In this document: one piece after another, positions 57,740-64,000 of the stretch | How the letters are laid out: each line of letters opens with the position of its first letter | Position numbering within the stretch: the stretch's first letter is position 1 | The notes under the pieces: model-generated | Database searches by the model: none | The model's input: only the letters and a program-made list of their open reading frames with translations | Told to the model about the DNA's origin: nothing | Translations under genes and position numbers: made by a program | DNA from: Melieria omissa | Lineage: Eukaryota > Arthropoda > Insecta > Diptera > Ulidiidae | Assembly: GCA_963971225.1 (NCBI GenBank) | Contig: OZ020268.1 | Coordinates: 35,489,848 to 35,553,847 of the forward strand | DNA length: 64,000 nt | Direction of reading: 5' to 3'

Positions 57740-58760
57740 TAAATAAATATCGTTTTATTCTATAACTTGTTCCCATTTTGAAGTTAATTTAATTATTGTC
57801 TCTTTCTCACAACTTTTTTTTGAGGCAAAATTTTCACCAACTAAATCATTCGCCATTAACAAAAACAGATGGTGGTCAGTTAGAACCAGGTCCTGACTAT
57901 AAGATGGTTGCATAAGAGCCTTCCAAACAAGCTCTTGGAGCTTTCCTACCTTCACTTCACTTACCTAGCTTCACTATCTACATATAAGTGTGTCCTGCTG
58001 GAACACAATTCCTCTCCAATTGGCCAAAGGTGGATGCATAAGCACCTCTTAACGAAGCTGCCGGAACTTCTGGCGCGTCATTATTGATGTGTGTGGCCTG
58101 GAGTTGTCCTAAAGGAAAACAGTTCCTCTGCTATTGACCAAAGCTGGCCACCTCTGGGCAATCGCTTTCTTCAGACGGTCCAATGGTTGACAGTACAGGT
58201 CCAACTTAAGAGTTTGGTCGTAGGGGAGCTGTTCATAATAAATGATTCTCTGCCAATTTCACCAAATACGCAGCAAAACATTTCTGATTGTCAACCATGG
58301 CTTGAACACCATTTGGGTCAGATTGTCGTGGTTGTGATCGACCCTTTACCCCTAAAGTGGTCATAAGTGATGCACTGTTTATCACTAAGCACCTTCCACT
58401 TCAAAAATGAGCCAATTTTTTTTGGTTATTTGCAGATGAAAATTCGGCTAATGAGGCGTTAACTCGTGTTGCACCCATAGATTAAGCTTATTTTTGTATC
58501 TATCCTCATTCGAGTGGTTTCAAACGGTTTTTTGTGCAATGTCTAATTCCCGAGTAATCGAAACAGTGCTTGCATGATGGTCGAAATAGATAATTTTCAT
58601 GTTTTTATTGACATTTTCAACAAATGGCCTTCCAGAGCGAAGTGTATTGTTGACATAAAACTTACCGAAACGAAATCGACCAAACGAAAACCGCGTGTGA
58701 TTGACATTGACACTATCGAGACCACATTGTAAGCGCCTAGCTTCCGTTTTTCCTCCCATT
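57740..58760 (-). mobile_element. dead mariner transposase copy with internal duplication
   Basis: On the minus strand: an N-terminal piece (GKFYVNNTLRSGRPFVENVN K, HASTVSITRELDIAQKTV), then IIYYEQLPYDQTLKLDLYCQ, RLKKAIAQRWPALVNSRGTV, DNSRPHTSIMTRQKFRQLR, EVLMHPP, then a second GIVFQQDT and GKLQELVWKALMQPSYSQD, LTDHHLFLLMANDLVGENFA and KWEQVIE. The catalytic-block sequence is thus present partly twice. Stops and frameshifts throughout. Third mariner lineage in the window. Confidence 0.85.
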
Positions 58761-58991
58761 AAAAAACTTTATAAATATGGCATATTTTTTCTTTGCTGGT
58801 GTCTAAATTTGAGACGCGCTTCAACAAAACAGAGCTAACCAATCAAAAACCCGTCCTCGAAGTATTTCTAGTACAAAATCTATCGTTACCTTTTAAACGC
58901 CATGCACCCGATCGCAATTTTTACGAGACATAGTTTACTAAAGTATTCCATTGGAAATATAATGGATTTCTTTTGAATTGCATCTAATACT

Positions 58992-59192
58992 TTAACCCTT
59001 TCGGACCCAGCGTCCCTTTACGTCCCAGCAAGTTGTTAATGGCCCTCAAAACAATTATTCAAATTTTGCGACCCACGCAAAATATTTTTTCGACTTCGGT
59101 GTTCTCGCATAAAAGGAGATTTGATGACATGAGAATATTTCTACTTAGAGTATTTTGGATTTCAAAATTAAACTCCATCTCGAAAGGGTTAA
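58992..59192. mobile_element. TTAA MITE family C, copy 2
   Basis: TTAACCCTTTCGGACC at the left, the inverse of TTAACCCTTTCGAGAT at the right, TTAA at both edges; 201 bp. Matches the copy inside the mariner at 47079. Just after it, TNLAPCGFSL resembles a mariner PDLAPCDFFL block, so it may again sit in a mariner remnant. Confidence 0.88.
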
Positions 59193-61139
59193 GTAATACT
59201 AATTTGGCTCCCTGTGGGTTTTCGCTTAAGTAAAATAAAATAAAAATCGCGGAAATACAATTTGCATTTTGAAGTCATTGATAAATCTTTCGCTGATCGT
59301 AATTGGTCATAGATGAACCATATTCAGTTATGTTAATAGCGATCTTAGACTGCTTTAATGAGCTTTAAACCATTACTTAAAAAGTGAATCGCCTTATACT
59401 ATCAACTAATGCCATCTTTTACTCAAAAAAATGTTACTATGCTAATAAGTTTTCTTAGAAAAGCCATATTTATCGGGATTCCAACCCTTCAACCCGATTA
59501 CTTAGTAAGATGTGGATGTAGTTTGAGGTGTAAGTCACTGAGCATTTTTGTAGAATTGTAATTGTTCAAAGAGAATCCCATTTGTCATGTCACATGCGAT
59601 TTAATGCTCGCCTAATGAACTTTAGGCAATCATCTCACAAGTGTCTGTTCGTACAAATGCTCCAAGTATTGCACTGATGCCATCAACTATTAGAAAAAGA
59701 TCTCTCACTTTGCTAAATTAAAGATGTAATTGCTACTTTAAATATGTTCCCTTCTAAGGTTTTTAGAAAATCCATATTTTTTGCTATTTCAGCTCTAAGC
59801 GATCATTCGAAATGCATTTGGTGCTCAAAACGCTGCCAGCATTTCGTTGGCTCAAATTAGGATTTGAGTTTGATTATTTGTGATTTTTTATGTTGTTACC
59901 CCCAAGTGTGCGTTGCTATTATTCCATCTAATACGTTTGCTATACAAAACTGAGTTGGTTTTTTTTGTTGCTTTTGTGAAAATCTCCTCAGTTGAAAACA
60001 TTTTGCATATCAAAAGCTTAAATCATATCATAAATCCATAACATATTGTCATATACTAAATTTACAAGCAAACACTACTAGAATGTCTAAACGTTGATTT
60101 CGATTTACATTAAACGATTTGCGGAATGTTATATTTTAAGTACATACGTAGGCTTTCTAAACTTAACTAAGCTAATTGCGTTGACACAAACGACTGTATT
60201 TCGTAAGATTTCTTGTAAGTAGCTATGACGTTTACGTTACTTACCATTACTCGTTTGTTTGTTGATTTAGTTATGTTTTATTGTCATATTTTTTTTTACG
60301 AACCGCAGGTAAACACACGAAAACCAAACTCATATTCAAGTTTTCTGAAGGTTAAATGAAGGTTAAAATAAATCAAAAATAACTACTTTTAATGCTTAAT
60401 GTATTCATTTTCAATTGTTTATAATTTTCATTGTGTATTTATTCTGTTTCACATGGATTTAAGAAATGGAAAACCATATACGAATTTATTTATTTCATTA
60501 TACAATATTTTTTCTCACAGTGTTTTACAAGCCTACTTTTTTCTCTTCTTGCATTGCTTATGTAACATGCATTCACACCGAACAAACATGCAACTTTCGC
60601 CTTTGCAATTTGCAATATTTCAATATAATAAAAAAAATTCAATATACACTAAATTCAACACGCGAATAACTTCTTTGCATAATCTTTCTTTGTGATGAAA
60701 AAAAATATAATTGAATAAATTGGCAACAACAACACCGCCACCACCACCTTACGCCCTTCATTTCACATCACCATAACGGCGCTGAAAACGCAAAACCATA
60801 AATACTCACAAAAACCAAAACAATGATCACAACCAACAACAACAAACATCAATCTGGATGAAAAACAATTAAAACGAAAACAATCAAACAAAAACTCAAA
60901 CAAAAACGAAAACGAAAACTAATTGAAAACAACAACCAACATGAAACACCAACACCACCATCACAATGACCACCACCATCGCCACGACAACCACCGCCAC
61001 CACTACGACCACTACCACCACCACCTCCACAATGACCGCCATCGTCACCAACGCCACCACCACCACCAAAACCACCACCACCACAACATTCTGTCACCAA
61101 CAACGCAATTTGCAATCAATTGATTATCAAAAATCACAG
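59193..61139. repeat. intron with ACC-rich tract
   Basis: 60723-61090 is an A/C-rich, G-poor tract with (CCA)n and (ACC)n stretches and CAACAAC runs. Long open frames on both strands through it are products of the trinucleotide repeat. The preceding part is AT-rich with nothing recognised. Confidence 0.75.
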
Positions 61140-61154
61140 GCAACTGACGCAACT
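61140..61154 (+). CDS. speculative 15-nt cassette in IVS3-S4 linker
   Basis: ATCACAG|...|GTAAGT brackets 15 nt reading ATDAT in the phase-0 frame of the linker. The donor is perfect; the acceptor lacks a pyrimidine tract and follows the ACC-rich tract at 60723-61090. The protein sequence is not recognised. It could equally be chance. Confidence 0.15.
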
Positions 61155-63455
61155 GTAAGTAGTCAGCAAATTGTTATAAGTAAATCTAATTAATCAGCAA
61201 TCAATTAAAACCATTTCAAATTGAAGCTCAATTGCTAATTAAATTTAATTTCCTCTGTAAAATAAGAATCAACAGCCGGAAGGTACAAAAAAATAAAAAT
61301 TAATAAAGAACTTAATTCTTTCTCCTCTGTCGCTTTGATTTTCTTTGATTCGCTACTCGTATCCGTATTTAAAGTTGATGACAGTAATATTTTGCTACTT
61401 AGTTGCTTTAGTATTATTTCCTGTACTCTCACACCGATGGCAAATGCAAAAAAGAGCCAACAAAGGAAACGAATCGAAACGCAATACTCGAAGAGTATTG
61501 AACAACGAAAATCAAATTTTTGAAAGCGCTTTCCAATCTGATTCTTTTGTACATTGCATTTACAAATATTTTGCTTGAATTAACTAACCGACGGAGAGAG
61601 TTTCTCTTCGCAATCAATTATCGAACGATTTGCTTCTTCTGAACGTGTTTTTAGAATTCTTTTGCTGTACGTACCTATGGATAATTTTCGCAATAATTTT
61701 TCATTTCAAGTTTTACATAAAAGTACTTGCATAGTTTTCTGTCTCACTCACCACCGAGCCATAAAGCAGTTGTAATTAATGAAAAAAATCAAAACAGTGC
61801 AAATCACTACCACCAAGTTTGTTGCTTCAATCACACATTAACTAAATTTACTCTATCTCGCTCTTCTGCTTTCACTAACTGTCTCCTTCAATTGAACTCT
61901 CTCTCTCGCTCTTTCCATTTTTTGCTTTTAGTTGCATTGTCCTTAGTTTTGTTTGTGATTTGTCTTTTGTTCGATTCTTCTTCTTGTCATGCACAATGGT
62001 TAAAAGTAGTTGAAAGCAATATTGGCATGTTTACACTTTTCGAAAAGAAAATATAAGAAAACACAAAGCAAATCCGATTTAAATAGATTGAAACCCTAAA
62101 CAATAAATTAGGACCAAGAAAAGATAACACTCTAGAGAGACTCTACTACATATACCTATACACATACATATGTACATTGCGGCATGCAAGTAAATAAACC
62201 TTATTATGAACGCTCTGATAGGCAAAGCATACAATTTTGGACCAACTGATCGAACCAACTGACTGACTACTGGCTGTAGCGAGCATTGCATACTCATAGA
62301 TACATATTTGTAGTTGTAGTATTTAACGCCTAAACTTCATACGAATATGTTCCGGCATATCAAATTAGCTCTCTAAAGTACTCTCGAAATTGGAGCTTAA
62401 GCGCTGCTGTACAGAAAAAAAGCCCAAAATTTGTTGCATGACCAATATAGAGAATTGGCAATGCGTGTGCAAAAATGCATTTTGATATTTAGTCAAACAA
62501 CATTAATAATAAACTAAGTTTTGAAAAAAGGCCATACACCCCTTTTGAAATATGCTAAATAGACGTTGGTAAGTAAAAGTGAAGCGCGCTGCTGGTCGTC
62601 ACAGTCAGATTGAATGACAAAGGACTTTTTAACAATAGTTGTGTCTGTGTCTTGGCATATTGATTTCCCTCTCCTGAAAAAGTCCAGTGCGAACGCGTCA
62701 TTTCGAATTGGGAGTATCAGAGTCCTTTCGTATTTGGTGAAGCCATAATATGTTCTAATATCGAATATTTGCCGCTTCATTGCGCTGCTCTTTTGTTGGC
62801 CAATGTTACTGCGCTTCAAACATGCGTCTAATGCTCATCAGTAACACAATTCTAACATTCTTTATACCATACCTTACAGATTATTAAACAGTTTATACAA
62901 TCGTTTTTGGTAAGTGAGGCAATTGCAGGTTACAACTCGACATTTTCTTCTTCTTGTATATTTAAGAATTTTTAACAAATATTGCTTCAAGTCAGTTTTT
63001 TTTCAATACAATTTTTCAAGGCATTGCAAATAATGCTGGAAAACAAGCTTCAACAACAAGAGGGCTAAAGCGAGCAATGCATTACATAAAAGCATTTTTA
63101 ATTGCTAAATTTGACATGCAGCCAATATAAAATTATTCTTTAACAATATTTTATTGAAAAGAGTGCAATAATGTGCATTGAAATGTGAAATGTGTGGCTT
63201 TTACAGAATAACGCAAAGCTTGAGTGCATTTATAAAATCCCCAATGCGTATTCACTCTTCGTTAGCAAGAACGTTTGCGCATGAAAGTTGATGTATTTTG
63301 CAATAATATATGAATTTTCTGTAACATAGTGAGTACAAAGAATACTTTAGTCCAATTAGAATATTCTTGTGGTGACTTTTCATTCAATGCGTTAAAGACG
63401 AAAGACTTAAGCAGCGAACTTGGTTTCAGACACTCACAAACATGTTTGCCAACTT
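61155..63455. other. intronic DNA, nothing recognised
   Basis: AT-rich. A 101-codon minus-strand frame at 62514-62819 lies in a slightly GC-richer patch but has no recognisable domain. No IVS4-like exon was seen. Confidence 0.4.
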
Positions 63456-63870
63456 TGACTTCTTACTTACTTAACTCGCCATAACAAACCATTACCAGGT
63501 TACGGCCGGGAAGAATCGGTCTCTGTGGCTGCACTCGACCTGCAGATACCAGGTTGAGTACTTTTCGCCAAGGTTTCATTGTCCAGAGCCGCTGAGTTAC
63601 GTATATCTTTACATAGCTCATATAGCTTAATGTTGGTTTGTATACGATAGTCGTTGCCCATATGGACCGAGCTAAAGTTCCTTCCTCTTTGACACCCAAA
63701 AGGCCGCTAAGTCCTTACGCAACAGTGTCCAGGCTTCTGCACCATAAAGGGGCATCGGCACAATAAGGGTTCTATAGAGTGGCAGGTTTGTCAGTCGAGA
63801 GAGGTCTCTGCTACTAAATTGCCTTCCAGAATTTTTTTCATTTTACTCAGACCCTTCGTCAAACCTGAAA
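63456..63870 (-). mobile_element. LINE 3' fragment, reverse-transcriptase tail
   Basis: The reverse complement reads RLTNLPLYRTLIVPMPLYGA EAWTLLRKDLAAF, the thumb-proximal motif of RTE/CR1-type LINE reverse transcriptases, followed by frameshifted sequence (STQPGICRSSAATETDSSRP) and a TTACTTACTTAA-like tail on the + strand. No intact domain. A separate family from the other LINE ends here. Confidence 0.7.
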
Positions 63871-64000
63871 ATCGATGGTCAACATACCCACGGACGAATT
63901 TATTTACTCAGTCATGGCATAATTGCAAATAAGGTTGAAGCCAAGTCTGACCTCCATAATGCAAATAACGATCAAGCCAAGTCTACATTCGAAAGCGCAT

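Noticed and set aside
60849..61193. Gly/Val-rich or His/Thr-rich open frames on both strands
   Set aside because: Products of the ACC/CCA trinucleotide tract, open in several frames at once.
62514..62819. 101-codon minus-strand frame
   Set aside because: No recognisable motif or splice context; possibly decayed transposon, but not supportable.

Overview
The window is AT-rich, intron-rich animal DNA carrying one recognisable host gene on the + strand: cacophony (cac), the CaV2-type voltage-gated calcium channel alpha-1 subunit of flies. The exon translations follow the Drosophila Cac sequence, as remembered, almost residue for residue. Long introns packed with mariner, LINE and MITE debris suggest a brachyceran fly with a larger genome than Drosophila; a tephritid fruit fly is my best guess, but this is inference.

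Layout. Bases 1-10624 contain no secure coding exon: they hold an antisense LINE end, a mariner with both terminal repeats, a TTAA-flanked MITE abutting a second LINE end, CA microsatellites, one weak 5' exon candidate, and a 2.2-kb composite repeat ending 65 bp before the first secure exon. Bases 10625-55347 hold 18 consecutive coding positions of cac, with matched splice phases throughout, running from the cytoplasmic N-terminus through domains I, II and III to segment IVS3 (about 1,213 codons, roughly two thirds of the channel). Three positions have two alternative exons of identical length: IS4 (101 nt each), the I-II loop with the beta-subunit binding site (116 nt each) and IVS2 (111 nt each). 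Candidate microexons of 24 nt (I-II loop) and 6 nt (IVS3-S4 linker) add further choice. The rest of the gene (IVS4 onward and the C-terminus) lies beyond the right edge.

The introns hold a nested set of transposons. Most striking are at least nine short elements bounded by TTAA and inverted repeats starting CCC or CAC (piggyBac-like), several inserted into other elements. There are also TA-flanked Tc1/mariner-type MITEs, three dead mariner transposase copies, four LINE fragments (one with a 12-bp target duplication), an element with a 5-bp CGTCG duplication, a 267-bp tandem array within a 1.6-kb insertion, a 1.2-kb minisatellite and a (TTTTA)n tract.

Functionally the exons build one protein: a presynaptic calcium channel whose three in-window pore loops each carry the filter glutamate. 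The alternative exons would change voltage sensing, beta-subunit and G-protein control, and gating of domain IV. No tRNA, rRNA, CRISPR array or second host gene was recognised.
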